From Rhizophagus irregularis (lineage: Eukaryota; Glomeromycota; Glomeromycetes; Glomerales; Glomeraceae), in assembly GCF_026210795.1 (NCBI RefSeq), contig NC_089437.1, positions 3,100,001 to 3,164,000 on the forward strand: a stretch of 64,000 nucleotides of DNA. The letters are read 5' to 3'. Positions 49,113 through 61,605 of this stretch are shown here, piece after piece (position 1 is the stretch's first letter; each line of letters starts with the position of its first letter). Both the position numbers and the translations under genes were made by a program. The notes below the pieces were generated by a model. It had not been told where the DNA came from. It did no database searches and worked only from the letters and a program-made list of their open reading frames with translations.

Positions 49113-52100
49113 TTTAGCTTATATACCAATTTTAATTCCAGTTTTTTTGTAATATACTGTATAATATACCATTATTTTTTTTAACATTTTTTAAGTTAAT
49201 AAATATGTAAAATCACTTAAAATTTGAGATTTTAAGTTAGTTTTCTTTAAAAAAGTTTTTGCATTTAATTAATTATCTTAGAAATTAGTTGTAATTTGAT
49301 AAGTTATTAAATTTATAAAAAAAAACAAACTTAATAAGAATAAAAAAATACCAAAAAATATTAAACATTATTTAAGAATTAGTTCTTATATAAAAAAAAG
49401 TAACTTAAAGCAAGTCCATTATTAACTTTTATTTTTATTTTTATTATTTTACCCAATTAAAATACTAAAATGGATTGTATTGTGGTAATTATTATTATAT
49501 TAATAAATTCTTTAATATGACTATTATTAAATAAGTTAAAAAAGTATTAATTGTATAGCATTTGTTATCATTGCAAATATCTATTATATCTATTATATTT
49601 TAAAACAAAATTCTAATATTTTCTTTCTGTAAGGTTTATAGTTTTATCTTTAATATTATAAGGCATTTTAACTCTGAAAAACAAACTTTTATATATAAAA
49701 TCTGTAAAGAAAATTTAGATCAGAAATCCATAGGGATGACTTTTATTTATGTAATCTTTTTAAATAAGTAGGCCGAATCTATTTAATTGCGTAGTTATAA
49801 TATGATATTACATTTAATTATCTAAATAATTTCTATTCTCCTTTTGAATTTTAAGTAAATTGCGGAACAAATTAAAAATACATCTGAATTAACCTAATAC
49901 TGTATACATTCTAATTAATAATAAAGTTCTTTAATGACCTGTTAAAAATATGTATAAATAAACGCTCATTTAAAAATTTCAATATTAACTATAAATAGCA
50001 ATTAGAATAATTCTGATTTATATTCAATTTGAATTTTGGGAATTCCTTATTTTATTTTTAAAAAATATTACAATCAATATTAGTTGGCATTCCACTTGTT
50101 AAATATAGCTTTTTTCTTTTAAAATGCGCCATTATAAAATTAATTATCAAATATATTTAATGATACATTATGAATATGTGATCCGTTGATTATTTACGTA
50201 ATAAAAGAATGTTTATATTTGATTTATATTTAAATATAAAAAAATGCTCATTTATTATATTAATATGATATCTTGTAACATTTTTAATCAAAAGAATATG
50301 GAATTATGGTAATATAAAATAAATTAAAAATCTAAATATACAATATGGGAATATAAGATAATTCTTGTGTAGTCAGCGATTATTTATCTATAATTTGTAG
50401 TACTTGATAAAGACCTTTCCTTTTTTGGTTAAAAAAAAATATATGATCTACCATTATTCGACTTTCGAACGGAAAAATACTTCTTTCATAAAAGAAAATT
50501 AAATTTCAAAATTTTAAAAATTTTTTACATTCCAAAAAGAAAAAAAACAAAATAAATAAATAATAATTTGATAATAATGAATAATTATATCGAACTTTAT
50601 GTATGCTAGTTGATCTTGGTAAATTTGTCTAAAGCAAAAAAAGCAAAAAATTTGATTTCGAATAGAAGGCTATAATTATTTACCGTTATACTGTATGTCG
50701 TGTAATAAAGAAAATCTTCAAAAAAAGAAAGAATTAAATTTTTTTTTAAAATAATTTATTATTATTATTATTTGTTTTCATTGCCTGTCATGCACAAAAA
50801 AAAACAGATAAAAATAATTAAAATATAATTGGTTTTAATAAATCTACGAAAAAAAAAAAATATTTCTTTATTTAAAAAGCATGGTAGTGCTAAATTATAA
50901 TAACAAATTATATAAAATAAATTACGATGATCATTATTCTATTTTTAAAAATCATGTATTATTAAAAGAATTTCGCGTGGGAAGAGTTTTTGATTGTTAC
51001 TCGAAAATTAAACACGTTTACAGAGTTGTTTACTTGTAGGAAACCGGATGTTCGGCTCAGCAATCTGCTTCAACCTGCTTAGATAAAAAAAAAAAAGAGA
51101 TTTTGCTTAGCGCATTATTAAAAAAAAAAAAGCCGTAATTATTTGAATATAGAAAGTGATGAGTGTGGCACTTTGTTATACAAGATACTAAACAAAGCCC
51201 GTTAATTGAGTTTTTTTCTCTTTTAATATATCTCAATGATTAAATTTAACATCAGAAATATGATATAGTATAGATGATAATGTATAATGACAATTATTTT
51301 TCCTTGTTAAAAAATAGTTAGTTAATTCACCTTATCTTTTATGTCCTTTGTTACTCCGCCTTCGGCTCTTTTTCTTCCATTGTCAATTTATTATTAAAAA
51401 CAAATATTTCTTTTTAACCAATCAATTTTTCAGTAGACCAAACAAAAAAAACACTTACACTAGATATAACGGACTTTTGCTTTATTTTGAATAATAAAAA
51501 ATTAAACAATATTTACAATATTAATTATTAATATTGTTATATTGTTAAAATAAAAATTAAAAGGTAAAAAAAAAAAACCAGAAATTTTTTATTTACATTT
51601 ATTGGTTTCTTTTTGCTGATTGAAATATCTATTCTATTTACTTTTAATAATTTATATGAAGCATGGGTTTATCTTGTGGTACCCGAATTTTTTTTATTTA
51701 TCTTCCCGCTCTTTTTTAAAATTTCTGAGCCCTTTTTAATAATCACATTCTTTTTTTTCGGCTGAAATTCTAATCGGAATATCAAATGATTCACAGCCAG
51801 TAAGAAATATTTTGATTTCACAAGTTTTTTTTACCAAAATTACAAAACAATTTAGCGCCACTTGACTTCGCCATAAAAAAATCAGGTAAATTAAAAAATC
51901 ATTTTTTCCCGCAGTTATTATAAATACCCCTCTACCCCTCCTTTCTCCTTGTAGCATTTAATGTCACACCTCGAATATACCACATGTAACCAAAGTAGAC
52001 TTATTACCCCTAATCCCCCCAAAATTGTCAAAAATAACGCAGGTGGTCGAAAAGTTATCTTTGCTTCTTTACCAAGATTCTCCCTTTCCCTCTATAATTT

Positions 52101-52477
52101 TCTTGGTAGTGGGCCACTGGCTGGTCCTTGCATCGTTATAGGTACCCAGTCACTCGTTTCCCATTCAAAGGAAAAACTTTTTATTTTTGTTCGTTATTAA
52201 AAATCTTTATATTAATATATATATATATATATATATTTTCGTCGTCTTCGCTTTTTATTTTCTTTTGTTTTTTTTTTTGTATTTTTTATTCTAATTTCCA
52301 CATAAAAAGAACGACCTTACAGAACAAACAAATATATAAAAACAACTTGTATTTTCCTTTAATAATTTAAAAACGATATATATATATATATATATATTTT
52401 TTTTTTAAAAAAAAAAAAAAGATAAAAAGATAAACTGTATTCCTTGTAAAATAATTTTTTATAAATAAAAAATAATA
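49113..52477. other. Intergenic region and promoter/leader of the Q/P-rich gene
   Basis: 49113-50950 is AT-rich without recognisable content. From about 50970 the sequence becomes more mixed, with pyrimidine-rich tracts near 51920-51960 (CCCCTCTACCCCTCC-like) and 52000-52160, as expected for a promoter and long leader. A small frame at 51961-52200 could be an upstream ORF, but I cannot support it. (TA)n runs lie at 52215-52236 and 52376-52397. Confidence 0.4.
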
Positions 52478-53977
52478 ATGGACGCCGGCGGTGTGCAAGT
52501 TCAACATCAACCGTCCAACCAAGACCCAACAAGACAATCCTGGAGGAATAACAGCTCAAACGGTGACCAAGGTAAACGTAGGGATAGTGGTAGTAATAAA
52601 TCTAAGCCTGCTAACTTGAAGTCAATAAACGTGGAACGCGCTCAAAATATGAGTACGACCTCAAGAAACGTTTACAATAATAATATGCAACAAGGAGCAC
52701 CTTCTATCAGAACTCCAAAGACGGCTCAATTTCCAAAACAAAATCATCAACAACAAATGTATGTAATGCAACCAAAAACTGCTACTTTTGTTAAAAACGA
52801 TCAAAGACAACAACAAATGAACTTACCTAGGTCTTCACCTCAAATGTTGAATTTAAATAATAGGTCATCTCCACCTCAAACTGTTTTTATTTCAAGGTCT
52901 CCTCCACAAGTACATAACTTGTCTAGGAGTCCTCCTAAGATAAATAATGGTAATGTTCAGAATAATAATTCTACTGCTTCAAACAAACAACAACAACAAC
53001 AAAAGACGTCAAGTTCTAGACCTACACCAAAGCCGCTTAACTTGTCAAAATCTTCATCTCAAGTTCATAACAATTTGGGAAGAGTTCCTCAAACGGCTAC
53101 TTTTCCTCCAAAAGTGAATAGAGCCTTAAACCTTCCCAATCCTCCTAAATCGGCAACTCTTGTAAAACCATCATCTGGTTTTCCAAAAGACATCAGACAA
53201 TCAATTAGACAACCACAATCAGCTACGATTCCTCAACAGGCATACACTTATGTATATGGTGAGCAACAATCAGCTTATTTGCAAGCTATTGAACAACAAT
53301 CTAGGATTAGATGTTATGGTGCAAATCCTGCTTCTTTTCGATTTGTTTCGACAAATTATCGTGAATTGGGTTCAGGAACTCCTGTTGTTGTTCTTAGTCA
53401 TCCTGACGATTCTGATTCTCAAGGTTCTTCGCCACCAACTCCAGGATATTTACCTTCCGATGGTTACAATGGTGCTGATAATTTTGATCTAAATTACATC
53501 ATTCCATACGAAGAAGAAGCTGAAGAAGGTCCATATTGCTATTATTATTATGACTATCCACAAGAATATATTCCTCCTCAAACACCAACCGGGACGTCGC
53601 ATCAACAACGTTCTAGCACAACTCCCTCAACTGCAAAAGAAGAGAGACGTAGAAGGTGAATAGCTTTTTTCTTTTTTTTCTGAAAATAGATACATTTTTC
53701 CGTTTTACTTATCTTTCATGTCAAATAAAAGCACCAGTAGATTTATTTATTAATTGAGATTATTAACCTTTTTTCCTCTGATTTCATTAGTGTGTTTGGG
53801 GGTCCAATGAAAGTACATCCTGACGCGGTTTTACCTATTCGTCAACCTAAAGGCCCAGATATGGCTAAAAACTTCGCTACTCGTATTCGTCGTAAAGCTG
53901 TTAATAAACTTTTTGCGGCGGCTGCTGAGAGACGAAGTAAATCGGCTGCTGACAGGAGAAAATCCGCATTGTTCTAA
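52478..53977 (+). CDS. Gln/Pro/Ser-rich low-complexity protein, unknown function
   Basis: I do not recognise this gene. Exons 52478-53655 and 53791-53977 join in frame (AG + T) for 454 aa. Residues 1-260 are disordered and rich in N, Q, S and P. They carry a recurring P-[KQ]-[TS]-A-[TQ]-[FLI] motif (about 80, 99, 204, 223 and 246) and several RS[SP]P-Q/K units (about 118-155). Residues 255-300 look more ordered (QAYTYVYGEQQSAYLQAIEQ). An acidic/Tyr-rich patch (EEEAEEGPYCYYYYDY) follows at about 345-360. The C-terminal exon is compact and basic (VFGGPMKVHPDAVLPIRQPK, then NFATRIRRKAVNKLFAAAAERR) and resembles short tails of uncharacterised fungal proteins as I recall them. The start is the first ATG after a long AT-rich leader. 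Confidence 0.8.
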
Positions 53978-56900
53978 TTGGAGATTTTGGTGATATTGTA
54001 AATCATCGTATGCAATCGCGTCTTTAGAAATAAAACTGAGTTGCATAAAAATTTATAAATTTTGTAAGTTTATACATAAAAAAAAAAATATATACATATC
54101 TTGTGATATATTTAGTAATATAGCAGTAGAATTTCTTTTTATTGTAGTCTTAAATAGGCTTTGATGTCTTTTTTCTTCTACTTATTGAATATATTGTAAA
54201 CAAAGAACAAAAAAAAACAAAAAGATTTTTTTTATCGTAAAGCCTTTTTATTTCGCCACTTTTTTTTCTTAGTTACTTTATTTTTTTTTCTTTGTAAAGG
54301 ACATTTTGGGAGAAAAAAAATCTTTTTTCCTTTTTTTTTCTATTATGAAATATATAATATATACATATATTTTATTTTTTTATTTTTGGATAATTATTTA
54401 ATTATTTATTTTTTTCTTTGTAATATTTGAACACATGAAAAGATTTTTTCTTTTCTTTTTTTTTTTTTGAGTACAGGAATGTCTTTTATTTAAAAAGAAT
54501 TATCTTTTCAAAAGAAGTTTAAAACGTTTGTATCTTTTGTAAAAACTATATGAAAAAAAGAGTAAAAGGTGAAAAACATTTTTTTGTAAAAAAAAAAAAC
54601 TTTTTTTTTTAATTGAATATCACGTGTTGATCAATGATTTTACGAATTATGAGAATGTCGGTTTTTGCAACTTACGAAATGTGAATTATCTTTCATCATC
54701 TATCTTTCAAGAATACCATATATAGAATATATCTATTTACGGATTTACATTTCCATTAATTTTTTTTTTTTTTAATTTTTGCAATTATAAATTATAAAAA
54801 GCGATTTTATCCGCATCAGTTTTATGAATTTTGAGATTATCAAGGGTTAGTAACAAGTTCTAATTTTATTCGTTAATGAAATTCAACAAATAATTAAATT
54901 TTCAATTATAACATATTCAATGTACTCTTCTCATCAGTCAGTTGTCAAAAAAACCACATTGTCACATTGAACCACACTTTCCTTTTATTATAAAATTTTA
55001 TCTATTTATTACTAATATATTTTCCATTAAAGAAATCACAGCAAATTCAGCTACAATTTTAATCAAAATAACGATAATAAGAATATCGGATGAAATATAA
55101 ATAATTATGAAAGATTTACGAAAGTGTTCTTCCAATTCACCCACGATTTAATACTTTGAAGTTTACGAATTTTTTTTTTACTCATTTATTTACAAAAGTG
55201 TTCGTCTATACATAAACAAAAGAATCGCTCGTAATGTTGATTTTATAATAAATAATTATAACTTTTTTTTTTTCTTTAACCTTATTTATATAAGTGGATT
55301 ATTTCTACAATTTACTGGAGGTTAATTTAAAATTACCTTAATTTATATAATATTTATTAAGATATAAAAATGTATAAGACTAATTTTAACCTGAGATGAT
55401 CAACTTAGGTAATTTAACCTACTAGTAAATTTTATATAATTAAATTTCCAAAAAAAATATAAATTATAGTTACTACATTTAAAATTGTAAAAGATATTAT
55501 CAAAAATGCAAGAAAATTCAATTATTATGCTGCATAATGTTCAAATAAATAAAATCTGTAACAAATAATCATTTTTTTTTTGAAAATTTTTTTAAAAAAT
55601 AATTGATTAAAAAATCATATAAATATAAATTTTTAAAAAGATGATTTAATTCAAGTTATTTAACCCAACAAAACTCTATAAAAATTTTGGTAAAATTTAA
55701 CAAAGGTAAATTTCACCTTAATTTACATATGATGTTAGAAGTCTATAATTGACAATAAAATTGAGATACTTATAACTCTTTTAATACTTTAAAAAATACA
55801 ATTTCAAAGAAATAAACTGGTAATTTTATTCTTTAAGACAAATACAATACTATTAAATTACCAATCAGATTTTTAAAAAAATGTTTATATAAAAAATTAT
55901 TAGTATTTGAAATTTGGTAATTTCTATATAATTAGTCTAAATTTAAAACGAAAAAATTATGTAAATTAAAGATGCTTACCAAAACTATTTTTTCAAAATT
56001 TTAGTTTAGTCAAAATAATCTAAAACTATTTTTTATAATAAAATTAATTGCCTAAACTGTTTTTATGTTTTTCTAAAACTAATTATAATTTAAAAAAGTT
56101 TTGGACTTACCAATTTTTCATTAAAAATAAAGTTTTTAACTTTCAGATTTTTGAATTTTATCATTAAATGAGTTTTGGTAACAACACTAATGTGAATGCA
56201 TTTTATTTTGCAAAAATTTATATAATTCGAATTAATATTTATTTATTAAATACTATTTTAAAACTTAAAATATTTAATATTTAAACTTGTCTTTTATTAA
56301 TTTAGTTTTCTAAAAAAAATAACAAAACTGATACAATTTTCAGTTTTTTTATTAGCTAATTTCTTTTTTTTATATACATTTTATTAAAAATCATGAATTT
56401 TTATTTTCTATTTACTACCCATATGATGAATTACAATTTGAAATAAAACCATATAATTATCAAGTATAAATTTCCAATTAATATTATATATAAAATAAAT
56501 AAATAAAATCATCTAAAAATTAATTTATACATTTAATATATAAATTAAGATAAAATTTATTGTCCGAAGCGTAAGCGTAGGACACTTCCATACTACTCCA
56601 AACCATGCAAGTGTTGTCTGTCCACACACATGTATGACCAATAAAATTTAAGGATCAGGTGTAACCTTGAATTTATTTACGTGTACAACACTTTTTGTTT
56701 ATGTCCCCTAATTCTAAAAATATCTTTATAAAGGCATATGACTACTGTTTATACGTTAAATTTAAAAATTTTTTTATCCCTGATTTAAATTTTCTTATTT
56801 CTTAAAAGTTTTCTATGGCATTTAAGTAATAAATTAATTTTGTTTTTACTCATAATTTTTACATTTTGTATTTTTTTTAATTAAATGTTAACTTATTATT

Positions 56901-57145
56901 TTTTTTTTGACAATCATGAGAATAAATTAAAAATTTGCAACATAGTACAAAGTATGAAAGTATGATAATAAAATGACATTTTTTAGTGATACTATTACTT
57001 TTTTTAGCATTTTTAGTGTTATATTTTTAGTGTTCAGTTTAAATTTATGAACATGTAATTTATGATGCTTCGGATGCACCAACGGTTACCGTTTCCTAGT
57101 CTTTAGTTAATTTTACTATAAAGTATTAAAAAATTTAATGTATTA
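53978..57145. other. AT-rich 3' gap
   Basis: Poly-T-rich DNA after the Q/P-rich gene, with AATAAA-type signals near 54028. At 56563 a GC-richer word TTGTCCGAAGCGTAAGCG begins a segment whose CCAATAAAATTTAAGGATCA part resembles CCAATAAAATTTAAGATCAG at 21109. CAACGGTTACCGTTTCCTAG at 57090 resembles CAACGGTTTCTGTTTCCTAG at 1048. These suggest decayed dispersed repeats without clear ends. Confidence 0.4.
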
Positions 57146-57550
57146 CAGTCAACTCTTAATATAATGAAATTGGTGTCCAGGCTGATCAGACCTTTATTAT
57201 AGGAATATTCATTAATATGATAGGAAAATCTGGTATAATCCAGAAAATTTTTGTATATTATGATATATTGTCGTATAATAATTGTATCTTATAATGCAAA
57301 AATGCAAGTTACACAAAATATCTTCGTTATATTGAAAAAAAATTTGTTATAAAAGAAAATTCGTTATTAAAAGAAGGTATTTTTCATATACGGTTTATAA
57401 AATTTATTTCGTTAAACGGTATACAGCATTTAATTAGTAAAATTTTGGTATAATGAGATTTTTTTCATATGTTAAAATCTGTACCATACTGAAGATTTGT
57501 TATATTGTAAAATTCGTTATATCAAAATTCGTTATAAGAAAAGTTGACTG
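57146..57550. mobile_element. TA-flanked pogo-like element, 405 bp
   Basis: CAGTCAACTCTTAATATAA at 57146 pairs with a right end whose complement is CAGTCAACTTTTCTTATAA, ending 57550. TA borders both ends. The interior is rich in TTCGTTATA and TATTATAGG words, which repeat the subterminal sequence. No transposase frame. Confidence 0.8.
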
Positions 57551-58426
57551 TATATAAAAATTTAATATAATAAATATAAATTATATAATATGGTAAAGAT
57601 GAATTTTATCTAAATTAATTCTATCTTTAATGAATTTTACTTTTAATAAATATTAAAATTACTCATTTTTAAAATAAAGTAAATATTTTATAAAATGTAA
57701 ATTACATATATTTTTTAAAAAATAATATATTATATAGTAGAATATAATATATAATAATAAAGAATTTTAAAATAATAAAAAAATCAAAATTTTAAATATC
57801 TTTAAAATATCTTTAAATTGGAATTTATATATAAATAATAAAATAAAGCTAATATAAATATACTATAAAATTTTATATATATATATATATTATTTTAAAT
57901 ATATTTAATTATATAATATAAAAATATATAAAAATAATTAAATTATAAAAATTAATAATTTAATAATAGAATTTTTCTAATGGATGAATAACTGAAATTA
58001 TGACAATCAACTAGCATTAAAAAAATATAATGCCAGTAAAAATTGATAATTCTGGCCAATAGTGATGATCATACCTTGTGATTTAAAATAAAAAATTTAA
58101 TAATAAATCTATTAATTTATATATATAATTTTTGATTTAGATTTATACTTTAATTTATATTAATATTTAATATAAATTTTTTATTTTAAAATATTTGAAT
58201 GTACTGTAATAATTTTAAAATAAAATTATTATATTTTAAGGGAAAAATTTTGCATCGCGCCCTGCGATTTTCTAAAATTACACTTCAGGGGTGCGATACC
58301 AACATATTACAGCTTAAAAATAATTTTCATTACATGCGATACATAAATATGTCACTTTATTAAATTTATATTATATTTTACATTCTACAATAAAAAGTAA
58401 TTACAAATTACATACAATATTTATTG

Positions 58427-61319
58427 TTAGCGTTCTTTAAGTTTGTCATTCTTATGATATGCTGCATTGGCCGCACTGTCCACATATACGACATTTATAT
58501 GTATTTCAGCTTCAACAACCACTTTTACTACTTTCTCCTTTTCATGCTCAATACTACTTCTATATCTCTTTGTTGGAGGACGGCCTTTAGTTTTAGCTTT
58601 TAGTGGATTTTGAATATTTCCAAGTTCTTGAAATTCATTACTTATATTGGTTGATTTATTAATATGATTTTGTTCCATTTCAATTTCTGTATTGCTTTCT
58701 GAAATCATTTCATAGTTTCGCTTCTTTTTATTGATATAATCTTGTAATATAAGTTCCATTTCGTTATCATTAGATTCAAGTGCAAGTAAAGTAGCTTCAC
58801 GGGCCATACCCCACAATTTACCATACTTTTTTCTTTTTTCAATAGCTTTCTTCATTATAGGTACAGTTTTTGGAATGGTAATAGCTTTACGAGTTGGAAT
58901 CCTTATTTCTAAATCATTATTAGTATTATTTTCCAGGTTTTCATTTTCATGAAGAAAAATTAATCCAGTTTCCTGCGTCAATGGTTTTCCTTGATAAACA
59001 TCTTGATACCATCTTTCTGGAATCATTGAAATATGAAAACCAGCAACTTTTCGAAAACATCATTACGCGAAAATAATGACGGCAAATTATACCCCTTGAT
59101 ATTGTGGTTAAACATGTACATAGAAACGAAATTTCATTGGAAATTACAATATAATGCATATGATCTTTTTTACCAGGACGAATATCGCAAATTTTCCAGA
59201 TTTCTTTTACATCTTCTTTACCAATTTCATCAATAATTGACTGTAAAGTAATTTGCTGTGCGTCATAAAAATCTTCAATAAAACCTTCTATTTCCTAACA
59301 ATAAAATAAATGTTACAGTTAGTATAATACTTAATCATGAATTCTTATTTATCTATCAAACCTCTAACCCATAATCCATACCCTAACCTAACACTAATAA
59401 CACACCCTAATCCCGTACCCTAACCTAACCCTAATGCCACTAACCCTAATGCCATACCCTAATCCCGTACCTAATCTAACCCTAATGCCATACCCTAATC
59501 CCGTACCTAACCTAACCCTAATGCCATACCCTAATCCCGTACCTAACCTAACCCTAATGCCATACCCTAATCCCGTACCCTAACCTAACCCTAATGCCAT
59601 ACCCTAATCCCGTACCCTAACCTAACCCTAACCTAACCCTAACCCTAACCCTCTAACTCACGATTAATAATTACCTGTTCTTGAGTAAAATCCAGTTCTG
59701 AAAATAAAACGATAGTTGCTTGGAGATATAGACATTCGTGCCATTTCTACTTTAATAGCAGTTATAGTATTTATACATAAATACTTTTCCATTATCTTAA
59801 TTACAGATGGAAAAAGATCTTCTCCTATTGATACTGAAATTGAACTAGTAGTTGAAGATCGATATTCATGAAATCTTCCCCATTGAATTTCTAAAATAAG
59901 TCGTTCAGATAATTGATCAACAAGTTGACACAAAGTGGAATTACTTCTAACAGTTTTTTTAATGATTGCATTCATTCCTTCAACTCAGGAAGTACTTTCA
60001 ATGCCAGCTGTAAATATTTGTTTCAAATAACAGCGTGCCCATGATTTATTTGATGGCCATAATACTCTAAGAAGATAATCTTTAGCTAATGGAAAATTTT
60101 CTAACAAACTAGTCCATCGTGAAAAAAATAAAGGGTTCACAGAGACTATTGCGACATTTATAAAACTTTTCAATGAAACTATTATACAAACTTCCTAGTT
60201 TTGCTTTCAAATTTTTTGGCAAATTTTGGGCAATATGATATATACAATGTGCATGATGACTGTTTGGAAATTGAAGAGGAATTGCAGCATCCATTGCTGG
60301 ATCTGCATCTGTAAAGAATACTATTGGTTGTTTTTCAGTTGCTTGAAGTGCACACTGCAAAATCCACTGGTATGTTTCAAATGTTTCGTCACTTACAATA
60401 GCTTGTGCAAGTAATCTTGTGCGTCCATTATTATCTATACCAACAAATAAACTTAATGGCATATTGTACATATTTGTTTTAAGTTGTTGTCATTAATAAT
60501 TACATCATGATATTTAATCCAAAGAATAATTTGTTCAGGAGTCATCCAGAAGACCCGCACAAGACGATTATCAGCATCAAGTTCAAATTTAAGAAAAAAA
60601 TGAGGATTTTCTTGCTTTTTTTGTACAAGACCTATAAGAAGATCAGATGCATCATTGTGCATATTACTACGGCTGATAATCTTGATTCTTTGTATGGCGT
60701 TTGACAAATCTGAGTCTGTGTAATTAATTTTTGGAAATCGTGCCTTTAAAAGATTGCGTTGTACGGTAATTGAAAGGTTTGCATGTTTAGTGGATTATTT
60801 CAATTTCATCCATTATTTCTTTTGAAATTTCTTATATCTACTATTAAATTCACAAGTATCTGATCTTAATTCATGATTGTGTTCATTTTCAAATAAACTA
60901 ATGGTAATGTTTGTTGCATGTTCTGGAAATGTCAAATTTATGTGCCAGGGGTACTGACGCTTTTTAGTTCTGGTATTTCGTTGATTTCCAGTTTCCTTTT
61001 TATTTGACTTGAACTTTCCACCAAACTCACATGTAAATGTTCTTTTTGTGATTAATTGACTGGATTTATTTCTTGATATTCGATACTTATTTATAGAGAA
61101 ACCATTATGACGCCCATATTCCTCAAGAAATATTTCAGCTTCTTCCCTAAGCAAAAGTAGTATCAAGACTAATATTTTCAGTGGCAATTTTAAGAGAGGG
61201 TTCGTTATCAAACTTACTTGAATAGTATCGGAAATATTGTTATTGATATTTTCTTGAATAGTATCAGAAACATTAATATTTTCTTCTTTATCTTCATTAA
61301 TAATATATACATTATCCAT
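58427..61319 (-). pseudogene. MULE transposase relic (FAR1, MULE and SWIM domains)
   Basis: Reading 61319 to 58427 (minus strand): a FAR1-type zinc-binding domain (FLEEYGRHNGFSINKYR, ending in ENEHNHEL); the MULE catalytic core (LSLFVGIDNNGRTRLLAQAI, TDADPAMDAAI, HHAHCIYHI with the second Asp and HxxH-like region); a SWIM zinc finger (CTC then CRHYF near 59090); a basic KGRPPTKRYR tail; and, in another frame, a CRICGQCGQC knuckle near 58480. The frame is broken repeatedly: near 60790-60805, near 60485, near 60130, near 59705, near 59045 and near 58490. An in-frame TGA at 59985-59987 interrupts GIESTS/VEGMN. Several breaks are single-base changes in homopolymers, so some could be sequencing errors, but the nonsense codon and their number argue for a dead copy. 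The predicted intron 59295-59674 holds a telomere-like repeat. Confidence 0.9.
59337..59656. repeat. Telomere-like (CCCTAA-type) minisatellite inside an intron
   Basis: About 320 bp of CCCTAA/CCTAA words on this strand. The middle is a higher-order repeat of about 38 bp, with AACCCTAATGCCATACCCTA and ATCCCGTACC following, repeated at least four times. The right end degenerates to CCTAACCCTAACCCTAACCC, the fungal/vertebrate-type telomere unit. It lies within the predicted transposase intron 59295-59674. Confidence 0.9.
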
Positions 61320-61605
61320 AATGTGATTGAAAGGATAAAAAAAATATGATAAAGGTGAAAAAAAATATTTTTATTTATCGTGGAATAAAAAGGAAAAAGA
61401 GATTACGTGTATTATACTATGGGAAAATTTGTATATAAACTATCAATGATCAATCAGTAAAATAATAAGGCGATATTATTAATCATCGCCCAATAAAAAT
61501 TTTATTTAAGAGCGATGCATGATAATCATCGCATGATATATTTAAGAGTAAGATATAGAATTTGTATATGAAGTGATAAATATGGAGATCACACCCCGCG
61601 ATGTA

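Larger units (their letters stand above)
58252..61605 (-). mobile_element. Decayed Mutator-like (MULE/FAR1) transposon
   Basis: Contains the transposase pseudogene and, at both sides, clusters of GCGAT/ATCGC words in otherwise AT-rich DNA: 58263, 58291 and 58334 on the left; 61470, 61484, 61511, 61527 and 61598 on the right. The extreme ends may be TGCATCGCG at 58251 and, inverted, CGCGATGTA at 61598; beyond 7-8 bp they match only partly. No 8-10 bp target duplication was found, so the limits are provisional. Confidence 0.5.

Noticed and set aside
51961-52370. Small genes in the 52-kb leader region
   Set aside because: Overlapping frames in several phases with low-complexity ends; more likely leader sequence of the Q/P-rich gene.
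58947-59159. Independent 70-codon gene with a CxC...CxH motif
   Set aside because: It is the SWIM finger of the broken transposase, split from the next segment by a frame shift.
59337-59656. Chromosome end inside the window
   Set aside because: Telomere-like units are degenerate, form a 38-bp higher-order repeat, and are flanked on both sides by transposase coding sequence, so this is internal.
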